Below are positions 22,125 to 35,208 of a stretch of 64,000 nt of DNA, in pieces. The notes beneath the pieces are model-generated. The model did no database searches and was not told the origin of the DNA. It saw nothing but the letters and a program-made list of their open reading frames with translations. Position 1 is the stretch's first letter, and every line of letters starts with the position of its first letter. The DNA comes from Ampullaceana balthica (lineage: Eukaryota > Mollusca > Gastropoda > Lymnaeidae): positions 310,001 through 374,000 of the forward strand of contig CALYLW010000500.1 in the NCBI GenBank assembly GCA_944989445.1, in the 5' to 3' direction. The position numbers and the translations under genes were made by a program.

Positions 22125-22325
22125 AAAACGTCCTTTATATACGAGACATGCGATCGATCTGAAATTTTGAAACATCATTTTTATAATCGACACGAGTCTG
22201 CCTGCAACATTTCAGCTCCCTAGCTTTACGAGGAAGTGGGTTAAAAATCTATCCAAAGTTTTTTCGGCAAACAAACAATCAATCAAGGTCTCAAGCAAAC
22301 ACCACGAATTAATATAAAGGATTTA
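22125..22325 (-). repeat. ~490-bp dispersed repeat (copy D), core deleted
   Basis: Both ends are present (CCTTTATATACGAGAC and AATATAAAGGATTTAA), but the block with the GTGCGTATT motifs is missing. This is an internal-deletion form. Confidence 0.8.
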
Positions 22326-23257
22326 ATAATTTATTTCAAAGAAATGAGAATTATGACGACATTATGCAGTTAGGATCCTTGCATTCGAGAACACTTTACG
22401 TAAGTTATATTTTAAAAGCCGTTTTTGTGGTCGTAAGCATGAAACTGTCAGTACATTATTTATAAGTCGAGTTCAATAAATCTCTTGAATATTTTAAATA
22501 TAGTTTGAATTGTATTGTTATATTACTACATGAGATGTATTGCCCAGCTGACATGACTATTCGCAAATGTATAGCAACTATGACTTAAAACAATGGTGGG
22601 TAATAGTTTGGCAAAGGGGCCACTTTGTGGAAGCAGATCTTAGCAGCTGAAAGCATCGTTTAAAATGATTATATTCTTTAGTTAACACTTTTAATTTCAG
22701 AGAACGTTAACAAAAGTTGTAGTTTAATGATAGAATCCATTGAATGATAGAATTAGTTTAATTATACAATCATTTTAATGCTAGAATCAGTTTAATGAGA
22801 CATTAGTTCACATATCATACATATTCACAATTTAAAAATAAATCTGGAGTAAGTTGTTTATTGATCTTCATTCAAGAAAAGCTTTGCTCTCAATTATTTG
22901 TAGATGGAAATTTAGAATCCATTTTCCAGCAATTTTTTCACATTTTGGAATTTTTCAGCAGACAAAGGCTTCTAAAGTCAACTAATGTCACAGTATTAAA
23001 CATGGAAAACACAAGATAAACTTTCGGTTCGTAGACATGAAGCAAATCTCAGTTCAAGGAAGGTTTTCTGAATGTTTTGACGGACCACCAACAATTTTGT
23101 TGGAAGGCCGCATGAGGCCCGTGGGCCGCACTTAAACCCACCCCTGCTTTAAAACATGTCGACATGTTCACGTTAAACTTTTCTTTTGTTGAAGGATGCA
23201 TGGTCAGATTAAATACTCCCGATACGGTAAACATTTAGAGATATACATTTAACCAAG
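22326..23257. other. AT-rich spacer, no gene seen
   Basis: No supported ORF. At 23100-23150, GGCCGCATGAGGCCCGTGGG and a following CCACCCCTG resemble an end of a hAT-type element, but no partner end was found. Confidence 0.5.
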
Positions 23258-23410
23258 GAAGGGCAGTGGTCGAGTGGCAGCGCTCTAAGCTGGCGTACCG
23301 GAATTCACGATTTCGAATACCTGCGAAGTCAGGGTCTCGTTCCCATGGATTTGGGTGTCACTGAGTCCACCCAGCATTGGCTAGTGAAATCTGAGATCCT
23401 TAAGTCCTGA
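23258..23410 (+). mobile_element. tRNA-derived SINE
   Basis: A-box-like CAGTGGTCGAGTGGCAGCGC at 23264, B-box-like GATTTCGAATACC at about 23309, and the TGAGTCCACCCAGC body shared with the SINE at about 51245. Confidence 0.75.
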
Positions 23411-24340
23411 GCGCAAAAAAAAGCAGCGTTTTGCGCTAGATTTGAATTTTTTTTTCTCTAGCTTTTGAATAGCAAACATGTTCATCTGGGTGGGTCGTAT
23501 CTCAATGGGTTAACAATAAATACGGCTGAAAAAATAAAACGGAATAAATAAAAGATGCCGTAAATAAATATTTTAAAGTTTGCCATAGACTTTTAAAAGC
23601 TAGAAATTGCGTCTTTACTCTTTCAGCCCTGATCCTTATTATAAAAGTTTAGGCACATGCGAGAATGCTAACGGATAAAAGTTTTAAAATGTCTGTCATG
23701 CCAATTACTGGCATATATATATAGGCCTATCAGTCTTTTTTTTTACTGAATTAGCTTGAAGACAATAAAAAAGAATTCATATAAAAATGCTTTTATAGAA
23801 CAAATTGACTAATAATAAAGTAACTAACAAATTTAAAACTAAAAGTTATGTAGTAAATTGACTTTTAATGTATGACCATTTCTATTGTTTTGCGCTACAA
23901 GTACAAGTGTTTGTAGAATGATGGTTAACGAAATTCCGTAAGTATGACAGAAATTAATTTTTTTAAATTGTGGCTGAAACAAAAATTGTGTTATTCGCTT
24001 GTAACGGTGGCTTTTAAAATCATTTTAAAAAGATGTTTTTGTTTTTAAAAGTTTGCTTACCTTGGGAGGGAAAAAAATCTAAGAAATATCACTCTTAAAT
24101 GTGCCGAAAAGAATAAACAATATAATAGCCCAAGTACCAGGTTGGTTGGAGTTTGTATTCGTAACGCTATGACGTCACTTTTGAGCTTATATTTAAATAT
24201 ATATATAAGGCGCGCATCAGGAGATGTGCAAAATAATTATAAATTAAAAGATTGTCGCCGTAAATAAAATATTATATGACGTCATTGTTTTAGCTTATAT
24301 TTTAATTTTGGAAAAGACAGCAATGTAATTAAAAATAAAC
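23411..24340. other. AT-rich spacer, no gene seen
   Basis: No convincing ORF, RNA gene or element end was recognised. Confidence 0.5.
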
Positions 24341-26330
24341 ACGTAAAAACCAAGTTTTTGACTATAAATCCTTTATGTACGAATAGTAACTAAAAGAATG
24401 TTCATTATAATACGCAGATTGAGACCATCCAAAAATACAAAATGAAGTTGTGTCGAAAAACATGTTTAATATAATGCGCACCGAACAGGAATATGTTTAT
24501 AAAAAGTGTTGTCAATAAAATACGCACCTTATTGCGCGACAGAAAGGTGGTTCAATATAATACGAACCGCGACACTCTATCTCAAAAAATACCATGATAC
24601 ATAGAAATAAATAAAATAATCTAATTAATTCAATAATTTAATTACAGTACATGCGATCGATCTGAAATTTTGATACATCGTTTTTATCATCAGCACAAAA
24701 CTGCCTGCAAAATTTCAGCTCGCTAGCGTACGAGGAAGTGGGTTAAAAATCGATCCAAAGTTTGGCGACAAGCAAGCAAGCAAGGGCTCAACCAGACACC
24801 AGGAGTTAATATAAAGGATTTAATATTAAAAAAAACTTTAAAAAACAAGTTTTTTTACTATAAATCCTTTATGTACGAGAAGTAACTAAAAGAATGTTCA
24901 TTATAATACGCAGCGCAAGACCATCCAAAAATACAAAATTGCGGTTGTGTCGTAAAACATGTTTAATATTATTCGCACCTATCATTAATATGTTTATAAA
25001 AAGTGTTGTCTTTAAAATACGCACCTTATTGCACGACAGAAAGGTTGTTCAATATAATACGCACCGCGACGCTCTATCTAAAAAAATAGCATGATACATA
25101 GGAATAAATAAAATAATCTAAAAAATCAATAATTTAATTACGGTACATGCGATCGATCTGAAATTTTGATACATTGTTTTTATCATCGGTACGAAAACTG
25201 CCTGCAAAATTTCAGCTCGCTAGCTTACGAGCAAGTGGGTTAAAAATCGATCAAAAGTTTTGGCGACAAGCCAGCAAGCAAGCAAGGGCTCAACCAGACA
25301 CCACGAGTTAATATAAAGGATTTAATATAAAAAAAACCTTAAAAAACCAAGTTTTTGACTTTAAATCCTTTATGTACGAGAAGTAACTAAAAGAATGTTC
25401 ATTATAATACGCAGCGCAAGACCATCCAAAAATACAAAATTGCAGTTGTGTCGTAAAACATGTTTAATATAATGCGCACCGATCAGGAATATGTTTATAA
25501 AAAGAGTTGTCAATAAAATACGCACCTTATTGCGCGACAGAAAGGTTGTTCAATATAATACGCACCGCGACGCTCTATCTCAAAAAAATAGCATGATACA
25601 TAGGAATAAATAAAATAATCTAAAAAATCAATAATTTAATTACGGTACATGCGATCGATCTGAAATTTTGATACATTGTTTTTATCATCGGTACGAAAAC
25701 TGCCTGCAAAATTTCAGCTCGCTATCTTGCGAGCAAGTGGGTTAAAAATCGATCAAAAGTTTTGGCGACAAGCAAGCAAGCAAGGTCCGCCGCAGACACC
25801 ACGAGTTAATATAAAGGATTTAATAAAAACAACCCGTAAAAAACCAAGTTTTTGACTATAAATCCTTTACGTATGAGACGTAACTAAAAGAATGTTCATT
25901 ATAACACGCAGCGCAAGACCATCCAAAAATACAAAATTGCAGTTGTGTCGTAAAACGTGTTTAATATAATGCGCACCGATCAGGAATATGTTTATAAAAA
26001 GTGTTGTCAGTAAAATACGCACCTTATTGCGCGACAGAAAGGTTGTTCAATATAATACGCACCGCGACGCTCTATCTCAAAAAATAGCATGATACATAGG
26101 AATAAATAAAATAATCTAAAAAATCAATAATTTAATTACGGTACATGCGATCGATCTGAAATTTTGATACATTGTTTTTATCATCGGTACGAAACTGCCT
26201 GCAAAATTTCAGCTCGCTATCTTGCGAGCAAGTGGGTTAAAAATCGATCAAAAGTTTTGGCGACAAGCAAGCAAGCAAGCAAGGTCGGTCGCGCCGCAGA
26301 CACCACAAGTTAATATAAAGGATTTAAAAA
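24340..26330 (-). repeat. Four head-to-tail copies (E-H) of the ~490-bp repeat
   Basis: The same internal point (GACTATAAATCCTTTA) recurs at about 24358, 24856, 25358 and 25855, a period near 498 bp. Each copy has both inverted ends, the GATCGATCTGAAATTTTGA block, a variable CAAG-type microsatellite and the TAATACGCACC motifs. Copies are joined by short A-rich linkers. This is a satellite-like tandem array of what is elsewhere a dispersed element. Confidence 0.92.
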
Positions 26331-26586
26331 GAGGATTTTAGGATTCATAATTATAAAACACTTTGTTTACATTTCAGGAAGTTTAATATTTCGTATTTGT
26401 CAAACAAGTTACTTGGGCTTTTGACCACAAAAAAAAGTGGATGCCGTAGGCGCCCTACAACCCTAAGTGTTGGATTATTTGTAGGTGCTGGAGTGTCAAA
26501 GTCTGCACCAAGACGCCTCAATGTCTCAGTACGTCGCTGACAAAACAGTCGAATTTTAAGTTCTTTATTAAACCTCTCTCTTTCAG

Positions 26587-26748
26587 AGCCGTCTGCTCAG
26601 TTATCGGATTATTCTAAGACACGTTTTCAAGTCTAGCCGTCATAGCCTCAAGCGGCGTTTGTTCATTGACGCCGTCCAACCACACCAGCCCCGAGCCGCA
26701 GAACACCAACAATACTTCGGAAGAACAAAAATTGAACCAACTCACTAG
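26587..26748 (+). other. Exon-like open stretch, possible terminal exon
   Basis: A good acceptor (AACCTCTCTCTTTCAG) is followed by 53 open codons (SRLLSYRIILRHVFKSSRH..) and a TAG. The stretch is more GC-rich than its surroundings. No family was recognised and no partner exons were found, so this is only a candidate. Confidence 0.2.
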
Positions 26749-26902
26749 CGCTGCTGCCTCTGATTCTGCTTATCAGTACCTATTGGCCAGAGTGCATTAA
26801 TGTTAATATAATTGTATGAACTACGAACATTTGATTTGTTGATCGATTTTATACTTAACTATACCGGCAAGAAAATAACAAAATTCAATGAACACGAACG
26901 TT

Positions 26903-27070
26903 CAGAGGCGTCACTAGGGGGCGCGGTCCGCACCGGGTGACACCATAACAAAGGGTGACACCAATAGGTAAAATTCTGTTTGTTCCCGTTTTTTGGCAAG
27001 GGCATACAGAAGAGATCTATAGGGTAAGTCGTGACTGCACTGTGCGTCACCAACTCTAGTGACGCATTTG
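26903..27070. mobile_element. 168-bp hAT-like MITE
   Basis: It begins CAGAGGCGTCACTAGGG and ends with the inverse of CAAATGCGTCACTAGAG. It has the same length and similar content (CGCACCGGGTGACACC) as the copy at 33992-34159. No clear target duplication. Confidence 0.7.
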
Positions 27071-28458
27071 TCATCACCTAATGTGTTTTGCCAATATTGA
27101 GTGAAGCACGCAATTCATTCACTTAATAATATATAGGTATGGTTTATTTCCATCAAAATAATGATTTTATTGAACTAATTTTTATACTTATTATTTTGGT
27201 CTTTGTTGTAAATTAAATGTTTCAAAAAATAGAGGGGAAAAAATGATGCTTTTAAAAAATGTACATACCGTAGACATAGGAAAACGCAATATAAGAAACT
27301 TATTTAATTACCCCCCATACACACACACATATTTGTGAGCATTGATTTATTGGAAGTCTCCCATGTGGATTTGTTTTGTTCCTGGAATGACAAAAGATGT
27401 GTTCATAGCTTTGAAATAAGACTGGACTATGTAAAGAAACCTAGAGCCTGAGAAGTTAACGTGTCTTTCAGATCTGCACTGATGTGCTAAACTTAAAACT
27501 CTAACCTAGTTACTGTTAACTTGAACATGAATGAAGCACAATGAATCCCGCGATGAATTCAATGTTGTTTTATTCTCAATGAATGAAGACTTATTTGATA
27601 TTTTTAAAACATTAAAATTATAACCAGATATAACCAGATATAACCAAGTATAGTTTGCATTATGGCTGTATCTAGTTGGGTTCAGTTGTAAACTGATATG
27701 TTGGAAAAGGATGTGGGAAGGGGTGGAGCTTTGCCAACATGTTCTAATTTGACGCTAAAATTTGCGCCAAGACTTGTCTGACTCATGTTAGTCAATACAT
27801 AATCGGTGCATTTTATTGAGAACCCGCCTTCTAAGAGCCATTAAGTTAACACCACTTTAAATAGGCGCTGACAAACTTATTCTGTTGAGACATGTTACCC
27901 TTGAGACAGAGAGGTCAAGACGTTTTTCAATTACAATTATTTGAATAAATTGACGATACTCGATCCATGCAGTGACAACAACGCTTTCAAAGTTTATTTT
28001 TCAAAATAATTGCAAGCGAAACGTCATATTTATTTAAGTTTCAGTACCACTGGTCTTACTGAGCAAGTTTAGTCACGCAAATATTTACATGTGTCCATTT
28101 TATTTAACAAAGTCGCCTTCGTGAGCAAAAAGCCAGATATTATTAGTTTCCTGCTTATATACTTATATGATGATTTTAAAACGAGAGATTGACGTTATCC
28201 TAGGATTTAGACAGCCTGCGCCCCCAAACCCCACCAAAAAAAAATAATTGATTATATCTTTGAAACAAATAAATCAAACAATTTATTTGCTTTTAAAACT
28301 AATTTCAACAAACATTAAAAGTATTTAATAAATCTCTCGAAAAGCTATCTAAATTTTATTTTAACAATTTTTTTTTACCATTGTCTTTAAACAAAATGGA
28401 ATATTCACCCCGGACTACTAATAATAAGTAGATATAATATTTTATTTCGTGGTGAAAA
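27071..28458. other. AT-rich spacer, no gene seen
   Basis: No ORF above noise and no recognised repeat except short A-rich runs. Confidence 0.5.
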
Positions 28459-28466
28459 AGTATATG

Positions 28467-30141
28467 CCGTGGCGTAAACAACGGGTTTGGCATCGGGGCG
28501 GATGCCAAGGGCAACAGCTGAAAAGGGCGCCACTAAATCTCTAATTTTAAAATTTGTATTTAAATGAATACAGTCGGACCTCTCTCTCTCTCTAAGTCGA
28601 GCTCAAAAGGAACCGAAAACAATTCGACTTACGGAGTTTTTGAGTTACGGAAATGGCGTAATAGGCGCCGACTAATCAAGGAAAATTTAGATATTGAGAG
28701 GTGGGGAGAACAGCTATACCGGCTAGTAGGCTTGACAGGAAAGAGAGGCGGTGTCTATGTTGTATATGAAAGGAAGCCAACTTGCTTTGACATGCCGACA
28801 CAAGATCGTGAGAGGAAACACCTTCCCCCCCTCCCCCACTTTACCCTCCACTGTGGGATGGGGAGAGTAAGTTGTTTCTTTTTAAAAATAGTCACATCAT
28901 ACAGCAAAGTGACGGGAATTAGTTACCAATCCTTTTTCTTTTCCTTGTCATGTTTTGTACTTGCAAGGGTCGCTTAATCCCTTGTGGAATGCAATAAGAC
29001 AAGATTTTACGTCCATTTACGTGGCTCTACGGAACACGTGTTCTGAAATGTCACTCCAGAATAATAACCCAAACGCCTTGGAAAAGTCGACTAAGAGAGG
29101 TTGAATGCCAAAAATCTTGGAGTTAAGGAGATCTAAAATACATTAGTCTTATGGAATTTGTCCGAGACCTAACAATTAATTCGATATATGGATGTTTTTG
29201 ACGTAGGGGCGTTTGACTTAGCGAGTTCCGACTGTATTTTACTTTTATCCTCGATAACAAAATGGTGAAAAATTAATTATATAAAAATATATTTTATTTA
29301 AACTATTATAATATTTTTTATTATGTTTGTGACCTTTGCGGGGCTTCATATCATACAAATGTCAATATGATTTTAGTCTTTCTTTTAAAAAGAAAAATCT
29401 TACTATCCCCATCCCACTGTAGAGGGATTGAAATGGGGGAGGGGAGGGAAGGTATCTCCTCTCACGAGCTTGTGTCGGTATGTCAAAGCACGTTGGCTCC
29501 TTTCATATGAAACATCGCCGCCCCTCTTTCCTGTCAAGCATTCTAGCTGCTATGGCTGCCCCCCCTCAATATCAACATTGTCCTTGATTCATCTGCGCCT
29601 ATTACGCCCGTTTCCCAAACTCGAAAACTCCGTAAGACGATTTTTTCCCCCATTGAGTTCGACTTAGAGAGGTCCGACTGTATTAGCAACACGCCAATAG
29701 GCCAGCTAACGGAAGTGCTGAGCTGTAGTAGTATGTGGAGTGTTACTTAAATTTACGTTTAAATGTGCAGTTTCTATCGTTATGTATGAGATAATGAGTA
29801 TGACACATTGACACTATTGCTTTTATTTATAATACACGTTACTTGGAGCTTTGCTGTATTCTTTAATAACGCAACAATGTACTGTTTATCCACCAATTTA
29901 TTTGGTATTATTTAGTAAATAATAAATTGCAAATAAGTATTATTCCTGTCTTGTGCATTTTTATATTCACGTTGTATGACTGTCACTGTCAGACTACGTA
30001 ATTATTGTCATAAATAAAATAAGAGAAATTCAATTATTTTTTCTAACAAAAGAAAAAAATCGCAAAGCTGAAACTTGTCAATTTATCAAGGGCGCCAAAA
30101 ATAAATTAGCAAAGGGTGCAAAAAACCTAATTACGCCTCTG
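28467..30141. mobile_element. hAT-like element with 8-bp target duplication, carrying a nested element
   Basis: The ends are CCGTGGCGTAAACAACGGG and the inverse of CAGAGGCGTAATTAGG. AGTATATG flanks both sides (28459-28466 and 30142-30149), a perfect 8-bp duplication. No transposase was recognised. A Tigger-like element (28571-29680) fills most of it. Confidence 0.75.
28571..29680. mobile_element. Tigger/pogo-like MITE complex with long inverted arms
   Basis: It starts CAGTCGGACCTCTCT..CTAAGTCGA and ends with its inverse, with TA on both sides. The outer ~290 bases (28571-28865 and about 29400-29680) are inverted copies. A further end, GCGAGTTCCGACTG then TA, lies at 29221-29236, so a smaller element may end there. 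ORFs in the arms (28564-28977, 29428-29667) are the two strands of one repeat. Confidence 0.8.
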
Positions 30142-30149
30142 AGTATATG

Positions 30150-31020
30150 TAACAAAGAATATTTTGAAATGACTCATATTTACAAGAATTTACCGTCTCT
30201 TTTCTTTGACAAAAAGATATAAAATTAGACATTGAATAGTTGAATATAAATAGAAATAAAAAGCCATATTAACGTCTTTGATTTACATTAAAACAATTAG
30301 CTTTTCGTAAGGTAAAGAAAGACTTAAATTCAAATTTCAAACACAATTGTTCATATTAAATCCTTAATTACAAAGAAGGAATGAAGGTAAATATCAAAGA
30401 CGTGCACATTGACACAGGGCTCAGGGATTATCCTTTCAAGTGTGTGAATAGTAGATTAAAAAAGTAAATCTGTTTACTATTTCACACATTTTTGCTACAA
30501 CGATAATATTATATATTTTTAGACATTGATGAAAATGTATATACATTCAAGCCAGGCGCATCCGTTTTCTTTAAATACTTCACTCCTAAAAACACATTTA
30601 ACTTTAAAAGTTTTTCTGAGGAATAATTACACCGTTTAAATTATTTATCGACAAAGATATAAACAAAAAGTATTTCCCTGCAAAAATAAATAATTTCATG
30701 GAATTCTTAGTGTTGCAATTTATAAAGATATTTAGAGTTCAAATGTGTCATTAAGAATCACATAAAATATGGTCTAAACAATGATAAACTGACTCATGTG
30801 CACTTTTTTTTTCACAAACATTATTTGTTCCTCCCAATCTACTCATTATGTGAACCTTGTGGTTCATAATTTGAATTTAGTTGTTAGGTCCTTTTTTAGT
30901 TTCTAGTAACCATTAAACAATGTTCCTCAATGCCTAGTGCCTACAACTTTCATGGTCATGTTGTGACTTTCGATGGTAATCAAAATTAGAAAGTATTAAT
31001 ATACAATCGAGTTTCGATTA
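30150..31020. other. AT-rich spacer, no gene seen
   Basis: No supported coding or RNA features. Confidence 0.5.
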
Positions 31021-31024
31021 CTCC

Positions 31025-31430
31025 AACAGTAGTCTGTGGGGATTGCCTCAAGAGAGTCCAGAAAGTACAAAACGCTTCAGCGCTGATTGTATTGAAGATA
31101 AGAAAGTCAGATCAAATCAAACCGGTACTTAGGGATCTACACTGGCTTCCTGTGGCTGAAAAAACGACCATACGATTCTGTCATTATTTTATAACTGCAT
31201 GGATGGATGAGCGACGCAGTATTTGAAGAAATTAACTTTAGAGCACAGATCTCTAAAGGCGCTGCGTGCGTTCCTCTATTCTGAAAGTTTCCGGAGTGGA
31301 TAGACACAGAAGGGTGCTCTTCTTTGAATCGGCGGCACTAAAATTGTGGTACAGTCTTACGAAGTTTTTGTAACAGTATGACATCAAAGACGACTATAAG
31401 CAAAACTTGATTTTTTTTATTTTTTTTTGC
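31025..31430 (+). mobile_element. L2/CR1-like LINE 3' coding remnant
   Basis: Translation with breaks gives RVQKVQNASALIVLKIRKSD, then LHWLPVAEKTTIRF, then ESAALKLWYSL, aligning with the 3' end of the reverse transcriptase ORF at 3395-5020 (KLQKVQNSAARLV, LHWLPIQ, KQWNSLP). Stops make it a fragment. Confidence 0.75.
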
Positions 31431-31689
31431 ATTTTGATAGAGTTTTTGAACACCAGAGCGCAACGAGCAAGCTAGTCTAGCGTGGATATCGATAGCGCTA
31501 TAGCTGAAAATATTCGACTATTCATTCATCTTCCACCTAATTTTGAGGTGATGTACAATCAGCAATACCGTATGATATCACATTAAATTATAATAACCTA
31601 TGATCAAATATATTTGTAAATTATCTGATATTTTCTATTAAAAGCTTAAAAAATAGAATTTTTATACTTTGAAAAAAAAAGAAAAAAAA

Positions 31690-31989
31690 ACTCATTCGTT
31701 ACTTTAGTTGCAGGTAAGATAGAGAAAAGGGAACTGGTATCTGAGGATTCTGTTTATTACACTGCAGTTGTTCCGTGCTCAGATTCAATAAGGTAGTTCT
31801 CTGCAAACCGCTTCTATGTCTTACAACGCGTTTTGCAGTTTCTTTTTGGATCAAATTGAGTGTGCTATCATGACACGTCTTAATCGCGCCTCGCTTAAAG
31901 CCAAGAGTGGTAGAGGACAGTAGAGGTATTTGAAGTATCTTTATTTGACTGAGCTGGAGAAAATGAACCGATTCAATTTTCCCGAGCAT
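31690..31989 (-). other. Open minus-strand stretch, possible LINE remnant
   Basis: Ninety-six codons including STLNLIQKETAKRVVRHRSG and TTLLNLSTEQL. The phrasing recalls the end of LINE polymerases (LxxIQxRAxR), but similarity is weak and no further domain is seen. Confidence 0.25.
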
Positions 31990-33735
31990 GCAGGAACATG
32001 GAATCTAACGATATTTAAAAATAACCGGCACCAATCGATCTACTTCCACGTACACAGATATTGAACAACAAAAAGAAAGAAAAAAATTGAAACTTTCTTG
32101 ATTCCGCTGCAAGACGTTCCTATTACTGACAACAATAATGCGGGAATGAACGATTTGTTTCACTCCGCAATATCTAACAACGTACAGCCTTTGGCATTGT
32201 GCTTTCTGAATGTACTACGTTGAAGTGTTGTATTTTTCTTGTTGTTGTGTTTTTATTAAAGAAGTGGATTTTATTTTTAAACTGTGTATTGATCTAATGG
32301 TAATGTGCATTGACCTAATGAGAATATCTATTGATGAATTTAATAAAGGATAAACGTCTGGTATTTGGGTGTTGAACAGGTTTTAAAAAAATGAACATAA
32401 AGACCAACACACAATCAACACCTACAACTTTAATAAAATGCACGAATTGACGTAATCTATGAATAAAGTGTAGGACGCAAAAATCTTATATTAAGAAGGG
32501 GCGTGTGCAATCTATCATAAAATATCATATCAATTGGCATGTTTAGGGGCATTAAAAAATAACTATATATTCACAGGACTTCGCTATTCATCGTTCTGGT
32601 CGCTTGCATAAAAAGAAACGCCCTTTTCATTTACGACCTCACTTACACATATTTTACCCCCCTTGAAAATTTCCGTGGCCGCTAATCAGTAGTTGCTATT
32701 ATTTTTGTTTTGTTATCAATTTGCCTTACCTGTATTATTTTTTTAAAACGCCACATTCCCCATATATATTTAGACCAGCGCCATCTGCCTGACAAAGTTT
32801 TCCATTCAACTCCAAGAACTTTGAACGTGTTTTAAAAATGTTAATTATGTTTTCCGAAATGATTCAATCGAAAAAATAATCATGAATGATAGTCATGGCA
32901 CAATATGCATAGCTATTTAAAAATCTTGAGCTCGGAGTGCTCTAAAAACAAACCAGTCATGCAAAAGCATACAATTTAGGCTTCTCCTGAAAATAAATAG
33001 TTTCTTTAAAATAATTTTGAAACCACGTTCTATAATGATTAATTTTACTTTATTGATTAAGTATTTTAAAGGTTATTTATGTTTTGCTAAATCTTGTCAT
33101 TTTTTTTCTTTGCTGCGAAATTTTCATTTTACATATCTGAAAGGAAAATATTTCTTGATATACTATAATAAAGTTTTACCTTAACAGTTTGTTACCCAAG
33201 CAAAAAATATCCGAGTTATCAAGAGAACAGTAATCGATAAAACTTGGAGCAAATCTTTCATTAATCTATAGATAATTTAACTCCACTTATTCAAATAGTT
33301 GTTGCTTTCAAAAAGTAAGAAAAAAGAAAAATAAAAATATTTTTTTTTGAAACGTTTAAAAACAATGACATAAATCTACGGCTTGACTCTACACAATCGT
33401 TCTTACTTAATTGTAGGATTGCGGCTTGCAAATTACTGAATTTGATAATTTATTTCGTGAAAAGAGTAATTCAAGGTTCTTTTGTTGGAAATCTGTTATG
33501 CCCCCACCCCCCACAAAACCCTTTAGCACTCGCTCATCTTTTTCACTGAGTCGCTTTACCTCAGGTGCAGTAGCTTGGTACCCTAACCCTAAAACTTGGT
33601 AAATACTTTTTTAACCCTCAATTGAAATCTATTTTTGGTTTGTTAGACACGATCAGCGCTTGTCGTGAACAAATAATCGGCTCCTATATTTGACTGCGGT
33701 GCTCTTCAAGTTTGGTTGAAGTCAGATGGGATTAT
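31990..33735. other. AT-rich spacer, no gene seen
   Basis: No ORF above noise and no recognised element ends. Confidence 0.5.
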
Positions 33736-33741
33736 TTCGAC

Positions 33742-34670
33742 GGTAACCAGACAAAACGACCAGTGACAAAACGACAAGTGACAAAACGACAATTCACAAA
33801 CGACACTGTGACAAAACAACAAAGAGACAAAACGAAAAAGTGACACGAGCAAGCATGTATGTACAAACTGACACTGTACATTATAATTGTTAGATACCTC
33901 ATTACTTAGAGACAAAATGCATGTCATATTGGGTCAAAGTACTATACGAGTATGCTGTATGCCATGCCACTATATTCATTATGATGTAATACAGTGGCGT
34001 CACTAGGGGTGCGGACTGCACTGGGAGACACCAAAATGTAAAATTTTGTTTGTTTCCGTTATTTGGCTCTGGCAGACTCGGAGGTCTATGGGGTAATTCG
34101 TGAGTGGGTGACACCATGAGTTACCGCACTGGGTGACACCAGCCTTAGTTACGCCTCTGATGTGATCTGCTTTACAGTATTTTCACTTTACTAATAAAGT
34201 AACTGTAAATAAAATGTGTAATGAAATTTATTTGTCATTGATCATCTCAAGTCTATCAGTTATTATGCATACGACTGTGAACTCAAAAGTTGTATTAGTA
34301 TTACTGTCCAATTATACTTTACAGTCTACTTAAAAGTCTGTCTACCTAAATAAGGCAAATAGCTTTGTTAAATTTCATTAAGACCCTCTGCTGTTAAATA
34401 TAATACAATGGTTAAACAGAAACTAAAAACTGGAAAATGCTTGTTTAAAAAAACAAACTTTAATTCAATGATTTAGGCTACAGTGATCTGCCTTTGTCGC
34501 TTTGTCACCATGTCGTTTTGTCACCATGTCGTTTTGTCACCATGTCGTTTTGTCGATTTGTCGTTTTGTCTCGTTGTCGTTTTGTGATATTTTCATTTCG
34601 TCACTTGTCATTTTGTCTTCTGTCTTTTTGTCACTGGTGGTTTTGTCGTTTGTCGTTTTGTCATGGAACC
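33742..34670. mobile_element. Foldback DNA element 2 with 15-bp-repeat inverted ends
   Basis: The left array (33748-33850) repeats GACAAAACGACAAGT; the right array (34492-34665) is its inverse (TTTTGTCACCATGTCG). Outer bases are GGTAACCAGACAAAACG on the left and GGTTCCATGACAAAACG read inward on the right. A 168-bp hAT-like MITE is nested inside. The right-array ORFs are repeat artefacts. Confidence 0.8.
33992..34159. mobile_element. 168-bp hAT-like MITE
   Basis: The ends are CAGTGGCGTCACTAGGG and the inverse of CAGAGGCGTAACTAAGG. Flanks ATGTAATA / ATGTGATC match at 6 of 8 bases, suggesting an old 8-bp duplication. Related to 26903-27070. Confidence 0.75.
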
Positions 34671-35160
34671 TATGGAACACATTATATTTGGTAGAAGCAT
34701 CATTTCAAGTTATGATTAGACTTGTTTTCTTTATCCACTGTTCAATGTACATCAACATCTTACCAGCCCCAGTACTGGATAGCATAACAATATATTTTTT
34801 GTCTCAAACAAAACACACTGTCCTTAATATCATTGTCTTAAAATGGCGCCGTTCGGTTAAATGCCAAGTAATCATGGCTGCTGCTCGTCACCGATTCCGA
34901 AAAATCACCATCTTGAGACTTGATTCAACACTAATACTCAATTCCCCAAACGGCTTCAGTGAAATTCATTATGCATACCTTTCAAGAGAAGATCTCTTAA
35001 TGATATGTACTAGTCCTGGTTGGTCTAATTAATAACACCACACCCACCCCCAACTCTTCAGTTAATTGATTACTTTTGCACTATTTAGTCTTTCTTCCTT
35101 TTAATTATTGAAACATATTTACTTCAGGAAACCAATCTAACAAACTCATTTATATCTTAT
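34671..35160. other. Spacer with weak open frame, no gene called
   Basis: A plus-strand frame stays open to 35032, but its upstream half is the foldback array and no family is recognised. Confidence 0.4.
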
Positions 35161-35162
35161 AT

Positions 35163-35208
35163 ATATCATATATATATATATATATATATAATATATATAT
35201 ATATATAT
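35163..35208. repeat. (TA)n microsatellite
   Basis: An almost pure TA run beside a LINE 3' end. Confidence 0.9.

Noticed and set aside
28564..29667. 137- and 79-codon ORFs
   Set aside because: They lie in the two inverted arms of a Tigger-like MITE and mirror each other.
34494..35032. ORFs with FCHHVVLSICRF repeats and a 110-codon continuation
   Set aside because: The first part is the foldback array and the remainder shows no family, splice context or conserved motif.
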